This document shows positions 35,889 through 45,955 of a stretch of 64,000 bases of DNA, piece by piece. Under the pieces are notes generated by a model, which did no database searches, was not told the origin of the DNA, and was given only the letters and a program-made list of their open reading frames with translations. Origin of the DNA: an uncultured Clostridium sp. (GTDB lineage: Bacteria > Bacillota > Clostridia > TANB77 > CAG-508); assembly GCA_947302485.1 (NCBI GenBank), contig CAMYVO010000002.1, positions 156,829-220,828 on the forward strand. Reading direction: 5' to 3'. Numbering within the stretch: position 1 is the stretch's first letter; each line of letters begins with the position of its first letter. A program made the position numbers and the translations under genes.

Positions 35889-36236
35889 TTAAAAAAAACT
35901 TAATTTTATTGATACATATGCCAAAAATATCGTAAAAGCAATTTTTAAATATTTATCTGAAATTTTTTTTAAAAGTTTTGCTCCAATATATCCTCCTATA
36001 ATTCCTCCAATCGAGCATAATATTCCAATTTTCCAATTAATATAGTGATTCTTATAATAAAATATTCCACTTGTTATTACCATTGGTAATATACAAAATA
36101 CAGAAGTAGCTCTTGACTCTGGTTCTGTCAAATTCAAATAATAAACAAAAGCAGGAACTAGTATCATTCCTCCACCTGAGGCAAAGAATCCATTTACTAT
36201 TCCTGCTATTATTCCTAAAATTATCTTTTTTAACAT
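35889..36236 (-). CDS. TauE/SafE family protein, half-size unit 2
   Basis: The 115-residue membrane protein carries the same repeat: GIIAGIVNGFFASGGGMILV and GGIIGGYIGAKLLKK. It starts 18 bp upstream of its partner in the same operon. ATG 36236 is preferred over the in-frame GTG codons just upstream. No CGG codon is involved, so this split is a true two-gene arrangement, unlike the recoded genes. Confidence 0.85.
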   Translation of the reverse strand: MLKKIILGIIAGIVNGFFASGGGMILVPAFVYYLNLTEPESRATSVFCILPMVITSGIFYYKNHYINWKIGILCSIGGIIGGYIGAKLLKKISDKYLKIAFTIFLAYVSIKLSFF

Positions 36237-36289
36237 TGCTAACACCACTTGATTTTATTATAATTATAGTATTTGTTTTTTTATTTTTT

Positions 36290-37531
36290 TTATTCTATAT
36301 TTTCATCTTTTATGTAATATTTTGTACTTAACATTTTATCAGGCAAATACTGTTGTTTTACAACATGTCCTGGATAATCATGAGGATATTTATATCCTAC
36401 TCCATATCCATATTCTTCCATCCCCTCTGCTGGCGCATTTCTAATATGCATTGGTACCTCTCCTGTATCTTTTGAGCTAACATCTTGCAAAGCTTTATTA
36501 ATGCCTAAATATGTAGCGTTTGATTTTTTTGATGTTGCAACATATGTTGCCGCTTCTGATAATATTATTCTTGCTTCTGGCATACCTACCATATTTACCG
36601 CCTGCATTGCAGCAGTTGCAACAACTAATGCATTAGGATTTGCCATACCAACATCTTCAGAAGATGCAATAACAATTCTTCTTGCTAAGAACATTGGATC
36701 TTCTCCTCCATTTAAAGCTCTTGCAAGATAAAAAATTGCTGCATCTGGATCGCTTCCTCTCATAGATTTTATAAATGCACTTATATTATCATAATGACTG
36801 TCTCCATTTTTATCAAATATTGCTTTTCTATTTCTAACACTATCTGCTGCAATTTCATTTGTAATATGAATTTCTCCATTTTCATCCATATTTGTAGTTA
36901 AAACTGCAACTTCAAGTCCATTTAATGCTGTTCTTACGTCACCATTTGATACTTCAGCAATTTTCATTAAAGTCTCATCTTCTATTTTTACATTATATGA
37001 CTTTAGCCCTTCTTCTCTAGAGAGTGACATCTTTAATACTTTAAAGATGTCTTCTTTAGTCAAAGGATTTAGTTTAAAAACCATTGACCTAGATATTAAA
37101 GCTTTATTAACTTCAAAATATGGATTTTCAGTTGTTGCTCCAACTAAGATTACTGTACCATTTTCTACAAAAGGAAGCAATGCATCTTGCTGAAGTTTAT
37201 TAAATCTGTGAATTTCATCAATAAATAAAATGCATTTTCCTGTTGGATTTAAAAGTAAATTTTGTGCTTCTTCTATAGCTCTTTTTATATCTGGTACACC
37301 AGATGTTACAGCATTTAGTCTAATAAATTTATACTTTGTTGTATTACTTATAACTCTTGCAAGCGATGTTTTACCACAGCCAGGAGGTCCCCATAATATA
37401 ATACTAGATAGTCGATCCGCTTTAATTGTTCTATATAATATTTTATTTTTACCTAAAATATGTTCTTGTCCTACATATTCGTCCAGTATTTTGGGCCTCA
37501 TTCTATACGCTAACGGTTTAGTTAAATCCAT
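36290..37531 (-). CDS. rarA: Replication-associated AAA ATPase RarA/MgsA
   Basis: The 413-residue clamp-loader-like ATPase acts at stalled forks. Motifs are PKILDEYVGQEHIL, Walker A WGPPGCGKTSLARV (residues 48-61), Walker B LFIDEIHRFNKLQQDALLP, sensor GATTENPYFEV and the C-terminal tetramerisation part with GSDPDAAIFYLARAL and AEGMEEYGYGVGYKYPHD. Length is normal. It is 40 bp after ruvA, in the same direction, so the two DNA-repair genes are probably co-transcribed. Confidence 0.95.
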   Translation of the reverse strand: MDLTKPLAYRMRPKILDEYVGQEHILGKNKILYRTIKADRLSSIILWGPPGCGKTSLARVISNTTKYKFIRLNAVTSGVPDIKRAIEEAQNLLLNPTGKCILFIDEIHRFNKLQQDALLPFVENGTVILVGATTENPYFEVNKALISRSMVFKLNPLTKEDIFKVLKMSLSREEGLKSYNVKIEDETLMKIAEVSNGDVRTALNGLEVAVLTTNMDENGEIHITNEIAADSVRNRKAIFDKNGDSHYDNISAFIKSMRGSDPDAAIFYLARALNGGEDPMFLARRIVIASSEDVGMANPNALVVATAAMQAVNMVGMPEARIILSEAATYVATSKKSNATYLGINKALQDVSSKDTGEVPMHIRNAPAEGMEEYGYGVGYKYPHDYPGHVVKQQYLPDKMLSTKYYIKDENIE

Positions 37532-37570
37532 TATAAATATCCTTCTTTCTTTTTTACTATAAAAAATAGT

Positions 37571-38170
37571 CTATTTGCTTAATAGTATTAATCCTTTTTT
37601 TATTATATCTTCTATTTCTAAACTATTTGTATCAATGCTTTCTACTGCTTTTTCAACTTCTTTTTTATTATATCCTAACACTTGAAGTGCAGCAATTGCC
37701 TCTGTTACTTTTCCTTCTGAATTTATATTTATATTTACCTCTTCTGGTTTTGCATCCACTGCTTGTACTGTTTTTAGTTTATCTTTTAATTCTAATATTA
37801 TTCTAGCTGCTGTTTTCTTTCCTACTCCTGGGATTTTAACAAGTTTTGATACATCATCTGAAATAATTGCAAATGCAAAACTAGAAGGACTAATACTTGC
37901 AAGTATACTTAAAGCTGATTTTGCTCCTACTCCACTTACACTAATTAATAATTCAAACATTTTTAGTTCTTCGCTCGTAATAAATCCGAAAATACTAATA
38001 TCATCTTCTCGAACTTGATAATATGTATGTACTTTTATAATTTCTCCAATCTCTCCTAATTTATCTATTGCATTTTCTGACATATATATTTTGTATCCAA
38101 GTCCTCCTACATCTATTACAACATATGTACTTGTTTTTTCTTCTAAACTTCCCTTAATATATGCTAACAT
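37571..38170 (-). CDS. ruvA: Holliday junction branch-migration subunit RuvA
   Basis: The 199-residue protein has the N-terminal OB fold (MLAYIKGSLEEKTSTYVVID, VREDDISIFGF), two helix-hairpin-helix motifs (LLISVSGVGAKSALSILAS and LVKIPGVGKKTAARIILELK) and a short C-terminal domain that contacts RuvB. It recognises Holliday junctions. I use ATG 38170, because GGAGG ends 5 nt before it and the longer TTG start lies within that site. ruvB is not next to it. Confidence 0.95.
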   Translation of the reverse strand: MLAYIKGSLEEKTSTYVVIDVGGLGYKIYMSENAIDKLGEIGEIIKVHTYYQVREDDISIFGFITSEELKMFELLISVSGVGAKSALSILASISPSSFAFAIISDDVSKLVKIPGVGKKTAARIILELKDKLKTVQAVDAKPEEVNININSEGKVTEAIAALQVLGYNKKEVEKAVESIDTNSLEIEDIIKKGLILLSK

Positions 38171-38320
38171 TTCTTCCTCCAATTAACAAACAAATTTTCT
38201 ATATGTATTTTACCATATCTATTTATTTTTGCAAGTATTTTATGATTTTATTTTTGTTTTATCATAATATATTTTTAAAAGTATATATATTAATATATTT
38301 TTATTTATTAAGGAGCAAAA

Positions 38321-39541
38321 ATGAAAGGAAAATCAAAAGCAAATTTTATTATTATTTCTTTTAAAAAAAATATTCTTACAATAATATTTGTTTTGTTTAT
38401 GATATGTTTATTAATATTTTCAAAACAAAGTATTGAAGCTTGCAAAAATGCTCTATATTTATGGATAAACTCTGTTGTTCCTTGTTTGCTTCCTTTTTTT
38501 ATTGCTACAGAATTATTAAACTATACAAATATCCCATTTCTTGTAGGTAAATTATTAAATCCTATAATGAAGCCTATTTTTAATGTACCTGGAGTTGGTG
38601 CATATGCTTTTATTATGGGGATAATTAGCGGATATCCTATTGGAGCAAAAATAGTTACAGATCTTAGAAAGAAGCAACTTTGTACAAAAGAAGAAGGAGA
38701 AAGGCTACTTGCATTTACAAACAATTCAGGTCCTCTATTTATTATTGGAACTGTTGGAATAAGCTTATTGGGTAATACAAGTATAGGCATATTATTATTT
38801 CTAACACATATTCTTGCTTGTATTAGTGTAGGTATTGTCTTTTGTTTTTGGAAAAGAAATAATTTATTAGAAAAAAAAACAATAAAATATATAGATAACA
38901 ATTTTGTAAAAAGTAAAAATCCAAATTTTAATAGTTTAGGTGAAATTTTAACTAACAGTATTTCAAATTCTGTTTATAATATTGTTATTATTGGTGGATT
39001 TATTTTATTTTTTGGACTTATAATATCTATTTTAAATAATAGTGGTATGATGAATCTTTTAAGTAATTGTATATCTCCAATACTTGCATTCTTAAATATA
39101 CCATTAGGATTTTCTGATGGTATAATTTGTGGAATACTTGAACTTACAAATGGATTAAAACTCGTATGCAGCGTTCCAAACAAAGCTATATCTATTAATA
39201 TAATCATTTGCTCATTTTTACTTGGATTTAGCGGTCTATCTATTTGTCTCCAAATTTTAAATATAACATCAAAATCAGATTTATCTATAATACCATATAT
39301 ATTGGGAAAAATTATGCAAAGTATATTTGCTGTATTATATACTTTTATATTTATACATTTTTTCCCTATTTTTAATTTAGATATAGTACCAATTTTTTCT
39401 GAAAGTAATTCTACAAATTTAATACAGAGCTACTATTATGGCTATCAAGGATTAATATTGATTTTTATTAGTTTATTCATTATATTTGCAATATATTGGA
39501 AAAAGAAAAATCATAAACATACAAAAGTAAGAATAATATGA
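38321..39541 (+). CDS. ylbJ: Sporulation integral membrane protein YlbJ
   Basis: The 406-residue polytopic membrane protein has about eight to ten hydrophobic segments and two nucleoside-recognition (Gate) domains: VNSVVPCLLPFFIATELL-like text near residue 47, GYPIGAKIVTDLRKK and the second-half counterpart ILELTNGLKLV. YlbJ is a sigE-dependent protein required for late sporulation in Bacillus. AAGGAGC precedes ATG 38321. A small gene follows 18 bp later in the same operon. Confidence 0.9.
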   Translation: MKGKSKANFIIISFKKNILTIIFVLFMICLLIFSKQSIEACKNALYLWINSVVPCLLPFFIATELLNYTNIPFLVGKLLNPIMKPIFNVPGVGAYAFIMGIISGYPIGAKIVTDLRKKQLCTKEEGERLLAFTNNSGPLFIIGTVGISLLGNTSIGILLFLTHILACISVGIVFCFWKRNNLLEKKTIKYIDNNFVKSKNPNFNSLGEILTNSISNSVYNIVIIGGFILFFGLIISILNNSGMMNLLSNCISPILAFLNIPLGFSDGIICGILELTNGLKLVCSVPNKAISINIIICSFLLGFSGLSICLQILNITSKSDLSIIPYILGKIMQSIFAVLYTFIFIHFFPIFNLDIVPIFSESNSTNLIQSYYYGYQGLILIFISLFIIFAIYWKKKNHKHTKVRII

Positions 39542-39559
39542 AATTGGAGGATGATATAT

Positions 39560-39796
39560 ATGGATAAAAATATAGATTTTGGTGGATACTCACCTCTTGA
39601 TAATATGAATAATATAGGATTTGATATGGGAATGAATGAAATGTATAAAGATCCTATGTTTAATCCTATGATTCAATATGAACAGGCATATATGTATTAT
39701 AGATACCTTGCAATGCAAATGGAGTATAAAATAAAATGTAAGGAATACGATAAAATATGTGATAAACAAGAAAAATCAAATAGAAGGATAGAATAA
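39560..39796 (+). CDS. Small Met/Tyr-rich protein downstream of ylbJ
   Basis: The 78-residue protein is rich in Met, Tyr, Asn and Asp (GGYSPLDNMNNIGFDMGMNE) and ends in a charged helix. ATG 39560 has GGAGG 9 nt upstream; ATG 39551 touches that site. Composition and the ylbJ context suggest a spore or coat component, but I do not recognise a family. Confidence 0.6.
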   Translation: MDKNIDFGGYSPLDNMNNIGFDMGMNEMYKDPMFNPMIQYEQAYMYYRYLAMQMEYKIKCKEYDKICDKQEKSNRRIE

Positions 39797-39816
39797 TCTT
39801 ATATTCTATCCTTCTA
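39781..39816. terminator. Bidirectional terminator
   Basis: TAGAAGGATAGAAT pairs with ATTCTATCCTTCTA (14 bp) between convergent genes. Confidence 0.8.
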
Positions 39817-40718
39817 TATATTTATCAACTAGTTTTAGTGTTTCTTCTACCTTCTTTAAATCCTTTTTATCTTTATCTAATAAAGGATTATATTCTACAA
39901 AATCAATACTACATACATTTAATTTTGTTAAAAGCTTATTTAACACTTCGTTAAATTCTTTATATGAAATTCCACCTTTTCCAACAAATGTCCCCTGGGA
40001 TAATACATTCACTGAGGGAAAATCTGTACTTGTAATACAATCAAAATCAAAACTTACATGTACATATTTAGTTTTAATTTTGTTTACTATTTCTTTTATC
40101 ACTTTATCTATTCCGTAAATTATGCACTTCATCTTCCATATAGCATGTAACATTTGCTTTTCTTACATAGTCAATCTCTTCTATTTCAAAACCCTTACCG
40201 TCATTTCTTGGTCCTATATAGTATAGGTTTGTTGGATCAAGCTTATATTCTCCTATTCTAAATTTTTCATTTTTACATCTTCCAATACATACAGCTAATG
40301 GCAACCCATGAACATTTCCAGAAGGAGTATCTTCTTCTGTGTGAATATCTAAGTGTGCATCCACCCATATAACAGATACATCTCCTTTATGATAATCTAG
40401 AGCAGCAGATACTGTTCCAATCGCTCCACTATGATCTCCTCCAATCATAATAGGAAGATTATGGTTTTGAAAAGCTTCCATTGTTTTATTGTATAATTTT
40501 TTGTTTGCATCCATTATTTCATCTACATATTTTAATTTAGGTTCACTTTTATATTTATCATTTTCATCTACATTAGAAACTTCTATTTTTTGTTTTTTTA
40601 CAATTTTATTTTTTATAAAAATATTATCTAAGTCTTTCTTTAAGAAATCATAAGCTAAATCAGAACCTTTAACATCGCTTCCATAATAAATTGGCATTCC
40701 TAATATTTCTATATTCAT
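39806..40718 (-). CDS. Arginase/agmatinase family hydrolase, requires +1 frameshift
   Basis: The first frame has MIGGDHSGAIG-type text (IMIGGDHSGAIGTVSAALD) and WVDAHLDIHTEEDTPSGNVH, with the His and Asp residues that bind the two manganese ions; TPSGN.HG favours arginase over agmatinase. At CGG 40115-40113 the frame closes two codons later. Skipping the C gives HNLGIDKVIKEI and then VHVSFDFDCITSTDFPSVN, the third metal-binding block, and the normal C-terminus. The joined protein is about 303 residues, the family size. It would hydrolyse arginine to ornithine and urea. Of three ATGs in a row, 40718 is best spaced from AAAGG. Confidence 0.85.
40113..40115 (-). other. CGG +1 recoding site 5 (arginase)
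   Basis: Zero frame TTA CGG AAT; skipping the C gives GGA, Gly. The zero frame stops two codons after the CGG. Confidence 0.8.
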
Positions 40719-41002
40719 TTTCATCATCCTTTATATTTATTGTACCTTGATATAATATACTAATTACTGAAAACATTCAAGTTCTAGAAATACAATTTAT
40801 AAATTTTATTATACTATACAATAAAATATTTATAAGTGCGACCATTAGTAATCTGAATTTTATCGGACGTGCGATGCACTCCCCTACAATTATTAAATAT
40901 ATTTATATTTTTTATTTTGCTACACTTTCTCTAACAATAATTTATGAATATTATATTTGCATACACCTAATTAGTAACTCATATATTTAAAAAGGTGATA
41001 TT

Positions 41003-42505
41003 TTGAGAAAAGCAAAAAAATTTTTAATTAACACAATTATATTAACCATTTCATCTTCTATCCTTGGCTTTATCAGTGTATCATTTAATGTATATATATC
41101 AAATGCCATTTCCAATGAGACACTAGGAATTTATCAATTAATAATGTCTGTATACATGTTTAGTATTACTCTAGCAACATCTGGTATTAATCTTGCCTCA
41201 ACTAGAATAATATCTGAGGAATTTGCAAAAAAAAATTACTCTGGTAGCAAAAAAGCATTAAAACAATGCATTATTTATAGCTTAATATTAGGTTTAATTT
41301 CTGCCACTTTTTTATTTATATTTGCACCTACTGTTTCTAAATTTCTACTTCATAATAAAATAAATCCATATATATTTTATATAGCATCTGTAAGTTTACC
41401 TTTTATATCTATTTCATCTAGTCTTAACGGCTATTTTACAGCTATAAGAAAAGCGTCTAAAACAGCTACTATTAGATTTGTAGAACAGATAATCACAATA
41501 ATATGTACAGTTTGTTTTTTTAATGTATTCTCTACAAACAATATAAATTATGCATGTTTATCTTTAATTCTTGGAACTACAATTGGTGATATTTTTTCTT
41601 TTATATTTTCATATTATCTATACTATATAGAACAAAAAAAAATTATTTCTGAAAAAAAGAACATTGAAAATTATAACAAAAAAATATTTCACATAGCTGT
41701 TCCTGTTGCTTTAACCTCATATATACGTTCTGGTCTTTCTACAATAAAACAAATGTTAATACCTATGAGACTTGAACTCTCTGGTATGACATGCAAAGAT
41801 GCATTATCTAAATATGGAATTATAAATGGAATGGTTATGCCTATTATACTATTTCCAAGTATATTAATAAACTCTTCATGCTCCCTACTCGTACCAGAAT
41901 TTTCTGATTTAAATACAAAAAAATATTTTAAGAGAATTAATACACAAATAACTAGAATATTCAAAATTACATGTATTTTCTCAATTTGTATTATTGGTAT
42001 CTTATTTTCTTTTGCAGATAGTCTTACTCTTGCAATATATAATACTCCTAATATTTCAATGTTTATAAAAATTTTAAGTCCTTTAGCTTTACTAATATAT
42101 TTAGACAATATTGTTGATAGTATATTAAAAGGGCTTGATATGCAACTTGCAGTAATGGGAGTTAATATACTTGATTTATTTGTAAGTATTAGTTTTATAT
42201 ACTTTTTTCTTCCAATATATGGAGTATTTGGATATGTTTTAGTAATTTTTATTAGTGAATTGTTAAATACTAGTATTAGTATATTTAGATTAAAACGTTC
42301 GACTAAGTTTAAATTTGATTTTACTAATTGGTTTATAAAGCCATTATTTAGCACTATATTTTCTAGCTTTTTGGTTAATCTTTTTCCAATTGGGTTTAAA
42401 AATATTTTATTGAAACTAGTATTTCAAATTATTTTATTTGTTATAATTTACATACTATGTTTAATTGCTACAAACTGTATTAGAACTCAAGATTTAAAAA
42501 TTTAA
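41003..42505 (+). CDS. spoVB: SpoVB-like polysaccharide/lipid flippase
   Basis: The 500-residue integral membrane protein has about 12-14 hydrophobic segments and belongs to the MATE/MVF-like polysaccharide export superfamily. Typical stretches are NAISNETLGIYQLIMSVYMF, RKASKTATIRFVEQ and VPEFSDLNTKKYFKRINTQI. SpoVB is a stage V protein needed for cortex synthesis and is a lipid II flippase candidate. It starts at TTG 41003 with AAAGGTGATA upstream. The peptidase gene follows 15 bp later. Confidence 0.88.
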   Translation: MRKAKKFLINTIILTISSSILGFISVSFNVYISNAISNETLGIYQLIMSVYMFSITLATSGINLASTRIISEEFAKKNYSGSKKALKQCIIYSLILGLISATFLFIFAPTVSKFLLHNKINPYIFYIASVSLPFISISSSLNGYFTAIRKASKTATIRFVEQIITIICTVCFFNVFSTNNINYACLSLILGTTIGDIFSFIFSYYLYYIEQKKIISEKKNIENYNKKIFHIAVPVALTSYIRSGLSTIKQMLIPMRLELSGMTCKDALSKYGIINGMVMPIILFPSILINSSCSLLVPEFSDLNTKKYFKRINTQITRIFKITCIFSICIIGILFSFADSLTLAIYNTPNISMFIKILSPLALLIYLDNIVDSILKGLDMQLAVMGVNILDLFVSISFIYFFLPIYGVFGYVLVIFISELLNTSISIFRLKRSTKFKFDFTNWFIKPLFSTIFSSFLVNLFPIGFKNILLKLVFQIILFVIIYILCLIATNCIRTQDLKI

Positions 42506-42520
42506 TTAAAGGAGGTTATT

Positions 42521-43925
42521 ATGTTAGATAATAAAATTGAAAAAATGAAATCACAAATTATTAATACTACTTGTGAATTAATTAATATTCCAAGTGTTTA
42601 TGAAAATTCAGACATTCCTAATATGCCTTTTGGTAAAAACGTAAACGATGCTCTTGAGTATGTACTAAACTTAGGTAAAAAATTGGGATTTAAAACTAAA
42701 AATATTGATGGATATTGTGGTTACATTGAATTTGGAGAAGGAAAAGAAATGCTAGGTATTATTGGTCATTTAGATGTTGTTCCTGCAGATAATACTTGGA
42801 CCTACTCTCCATTTAATGCAAAAATAGATAACGGAAAAATATATGGCAGAGGTGCTATTGACGATAAAGGTCCAGTAGCCTCTTCTATTTATGCTATGAA
42901 AGCAGTAATGGATAATTTAAATGTAAAAAAGAGAGTTAGGTTAATACTTGGTCTGAATGAAGAAAGAGATTGGAAATGTATTGAATATTACAAACAAAAA
43001 GAAGAAATACCTACTTTAGGTTTTAGCCCTGATGCAGATTTTCCATGTATTTACGCAGAAAAGGGATTATTAAATGTTTATTTAAATAAAGTTTTACCTA
43101 ACTCAGAAAAAATTTCTATAATAGAAATTGATGATCAAGAGAATGCTATGAACGTGGTCCCAAAGTATTGTAAAATAGCTTTAAAAATTAATACAAATAA
43201 AATTCCAATATCAGATTTTATATCTTCTGCTAAAAAAATACTGATACAAAAAAATCAAATAGAAATTTGTATTAAAGAAGAAAATGATATTGTACAATTT
43301 ATTTCTCATGGAATATCTGCACATGCAGCGCATCCAGATTTAGGAGATAATGCAATTACAAAATTAATCTTATATATTAATCAACTTCTTAAGAAATATA
43401 ATATCAAAATAGATTTATTTGAATTTATCTCATCATATATATCAAATACTCTTCATGGAGAAAAACTAGGTATTGATTATCTTGATGAATCAGGAAGATT
43501 GACTTTAAATGTATCTAAATTAACTTTAGAAGGTAATAATTTAAAATTAGGTATGAATTTAAGAATACCAATTCATACAAATATACAAAACATTAAAGAT
43601 AAATTATCTTATATATGTGATAAAGAAAACTTACATTTAAGTTTTGATGGAGAAAAATCTCCTTTATATATTCCAAAAAATCATCCTGTAGTTACAACAC
43701 TTTGCAGTATTTATAATAAATATACAAAAGAAAATTTAGAACCAATTGCCATAGGTGGTGCAACTTATGCAAGAGCCTTTAAAAATTGTATCTCTTTTGG
43801 AGCAAACCTACCTCGGGCAAAAAGATATGTGTCATCAAGCTGATGAATTTATTACTATAGATAACTTAATCTTAGCTTCTAAAATTTATGCTAAAACAAT
43901 TTTTGAACTTTGTTTGCCAATTTAG
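42521..43925 (+). CDS. PepV-like M20 dipeptidase, requires +1 frameshift
   Basis: The M20 metallopeptidase has GHLDVVPADNTWTYSPF (first metal His and Asp), YGRGAIDDKGPVASSIYAMK (bridging Asp), LGLNEERDWKCIEYY (Glu-Glu) and SPDADFPCIYAEKG, all as in PepV/Sapep Xaa-His dipeptidases. The first frame ends soon after CGG 43814-43816. Skipping the C gives LPGQKDMCHQADEFITIDNL, which contains the last metal-ligand His (HQADE) and the true C-terminus, stop at 43925. The joined product is 467 residues, as in lactobacillar PepV. Without the shift the enzyme would lose a catalytic ligand. AAAGGAGG precedes the ATG. Confidence 0.9.
43814..43816 (+). other. CGG +1 recoding site 6 (PepV-like peptidase)
   Basis: Zero frame CCT CGG GCA; skipping the C gives GGG in the conserved PG..D..HQ..E block. 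The fourth base is G. Confidence 0.85.
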
Positions 43926-43930
43926 GCTAC

Positions 43931-43958
43931 AAAAAAATGACCCTAAGGTCATTTTCTT
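43931..43958. terminator. Bidirectional terminator
   Basis: AAAATGACC, CTAA-type loop, GGTCATTTT between the peptidase gene and convergent spoVG. Confidence 0.75.
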
Positions 43959-43971
43959 TATTTTAATTTTA

Positions 43972-44253
43972 TTATTCTGCTGTTTCATCTGATTCTTCAG
44001 CATCTGGAGCTTCATAAGCTTCTAAGATTGCAGCTTGAATCTTTTCTCTTGTTTCAGCATTAATTGGATGAGCTATATCCTTGAATTCTCCGTTTGGAGT
44101 TTTTCTGCTTGGCATAGCAATAAATAATCCATTTTGACTTTCGATAACTTTGATGTCATGAATAACAAATTCATTATCGAATGTTACAGAAGCAACAGCT
44201 TTCATTCTGTTTTCTGAGTTTACTTTTCTTAAACGTACATCAGTAATTTGCAT
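43972..44253 (-). CDS. spoVG: Septation/RNA-binding regulator SpoVG
   Basis: The 93-residue protein begins [20 protein letters not shown] and has the canonical [20 protein letters not shown] and [20 protein letters not shown] segments, ending in an acidic tail. SpoVG is a conserved nucleic-acid-binding global regulator first found in sporulation. I start it at ATG 44253, because the family begins there and AAGGCGGTG is just upstream; the longer frame adds 20 non-conserved residues. Confidence 0.95.
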   Translation of the reverse strand: MQITDVRLRKVNSENRMKAVASVTFDNEFVIHDIKVIESQNGLFIAMPSRKTPNGEFKDIAHPINAETREKIQAAILEAYEAPDAEESDETAE

Positions 44254-44282
44254 TTTTTTGCGCACCGCCTTCCAAAGTTTTA

Positions 44283-44320
44283 AATATATTTGTACATATT
44301 TTTTTATGTACAAATATATT
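44283..44320 (-). promoter_or_regulatory. 16-bp perfect hairpin in spoVG upstream region
   Basis: AATATATTTGTACATA pairs with TATGTACAAATATATT across a 6-nt T/A loop, 30 bp before the spoVG start. It could be a leader hairpin or a dyad operator. Confidence 0.5.
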
Positions 44321-44532
44321 ATTCGCCAAATAATTCTCTTTTCCTTCTAATTTTTACAAATTTATAATAAAAATTTAAGTTTACATTTATTTATAGTTTA
44401 ACCATATAATTAAAATACATGTAAACTATTTTAACAAAATATCATCTTATCACATACAATAACTTATCAAAACATATTGAAATATTTTTAAATACAGTAT
44501 ATAATCTATATGTTTTAAAAGGAGCGATTAGT

Positions 44533-45912
44533 TTGATAGATATTAATAGTTTAAAAGATTATAAACATATACATATGATCGGAATTGGCGGTATAAGTAT
44601 GAGTGGTATTGCAGAACTCTTACATCATTGGAAATTTACTGTTACTGGTAGCGATTCTACAGCATCTGAAATTACCAAGAAATTAACTGAAAATGGTATT
44701 CCCGTTGCTATCGGTCATGATTTTGATAATATATATAAAGCAAATATAGTTGTTTATTCAGCTGCAATAAGACAAGATGATCCTGAATTAATAGAAGCAA
44801 GGAAATTAAATATTCCAATTATAGAAAGAAAAGAGTTTTTAGGTGAAATTACTAAACTTTTTGAAAATACAATATGTGTTTCTGGAACACATGGAAAAAC
44901 AACTACTACTTCAATGATTTCTTCATGTTTTTTAGATGCAAATTTTGATCCAACAATTCAAGTAGGTGCAGTATTAAAAGAAATTAATGGTAACTATAGA
45001 GTTGGAAATAGTGGTAATTTCATTCTAGAAGCCTGTGAATATTCTGAAAGTTTTTTAAAATTTCATCCAAAAGCGGAAGTTATTCTAAATATAGATAATG
45101 ATCATTTAGATTACTTTAAAACATTTGAAAATATAAAAAAAGCATTTATAAAATATGTAAAATTATTACCTGATGATGGACTATTAATATTAAATGCAGA
45201 TGATCCTAATTGTTTAGACTTAAAAAAATATGTAAATTGTAAAATTGTAACATATTCAATTAATAATCCAAAGGCAAATTTTATAGCAAAAAATATTACA
45301 TTTGATTCTAATGGATTTGCTCGTTTTGAAGTATATCACAATAATAATTTCTTAGGTGAATTCAAGTTATCTGTCGCAGGTTATCACAGTGTATTAGATA
45401 GTTTAGCATGCATTAGCTTGTGCTTTCATAATGATGTCCCTGTAGCACATATAAAAAATGCTCTACTTAAATTTACAGGTGCTAATAGAAGAATGGAATA
45501 TAAAGGAACCTTCCATGGTGCCAGTGTATTTGATGACTATGGACATCATCCTACAGAAATAGAATCTATATATAAAGCAATTTTAAATAAAGAATTTAAC
45601 GAGTCTTGGGTTGTTTTCCAGCCACATACATATAGTAGAACTAAAAACTTATTGAATGATTTTGCCAAAAGCCTTATTAACTATGATCATATCATTATAA
45701 CAGATATATACGCAGCACGTGAAGAAAATATATATAATATTTCTGCTGTAGATTTAGTAAATAAAATCAAAGAAAACGGCAAACATGCAATATATATTTC
45801 TGATTTTAATGAAATTGTTAATTATTTAAAAGCACGTGTTAAACCAAAAGACATTATTCTAACACAAGGTGCTGGAACTATAACACAAATTGGGTCAATG
45901 TTAATATCATAA
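44533..45912 (+). CDS. murC: UDP-N-acetylmuramate-L-alanine ligase
   Basis: The 459-residue Mur ligase adds L-Ala to UDP-MurNAc. HMIGIGGISMSGIAELLHHW is the N-terminal nucleotide fold, VSGTHGKTTTTSMISS the ATP loop near residue 116, EACEYSESFLKFHPKAEVIL and NIDNDHLDYF the catalytic centre, and DDYGHHPTEIES the C-terminal domain marker. Start is TTG 44533 with AAGGAG upstream. It stands alone, away from the MurE-like gene. Confidence 0.96.
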   Translation: MIDINSLKDYKHIHMIGIGGISMSGIAELLHHWKFTVTGSDSTASEITKKLTENGIPVAIGHDFDNIYKANIVVYSAAIRQDDPELIEARKLNIPIIERKEFLGEITKLFENTICVSGTHGKTTTTSMISSCFLDANFDPTIQVGAVLKEINGNYRVGNSGNFILEACEYSESFLKFHPKAEVILNIDNDHLDYFKTFENIKKAFIKYVKLLPDDGLLILNADDPNCLDLKKYVNCKIVTYSINNPKANFIAKNITFDSNGFARFEVYHNNNFLGEFKLSVAGYHSVLDSLACISLCFHNDVPVAHIKNALLKFTGANRRMEYKGTFHGASVFDDYGHHPTEIESIYKAILNKEFNESWVVFQPHTYSRTKNLLNDFAKSLINYDHIIITDIYAAREENIYNISAVDLVNKIKENGKHAIYISDFNEIVNYLKARVKPKDIILTQGAGTITQIGSMLIS

Positions 45913-45938
45913 AAAAATGTGCAAATGCACATTTTTTT
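45911..45938. terminator. Terminator of murC
   Basis: AAAAAATGTGC, AAAT loop, GCACATTTTTT. Confidence 0.8.
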
Positions 45939-45955
45939 ATTTTTATCTTATATTT

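Noticed and set aside
35493..36236. The TauE half-size pair as another frameshifted gene
   Set aside because: No CGG is at the junction, there is an 18-bp gap, and each half has its own start signal.
40728..41002. A gene or riboswitch in the gap before spoVB
   Set aside because: I see no open frame with a ribosome binding site and no convincing structure in these 275 bp.
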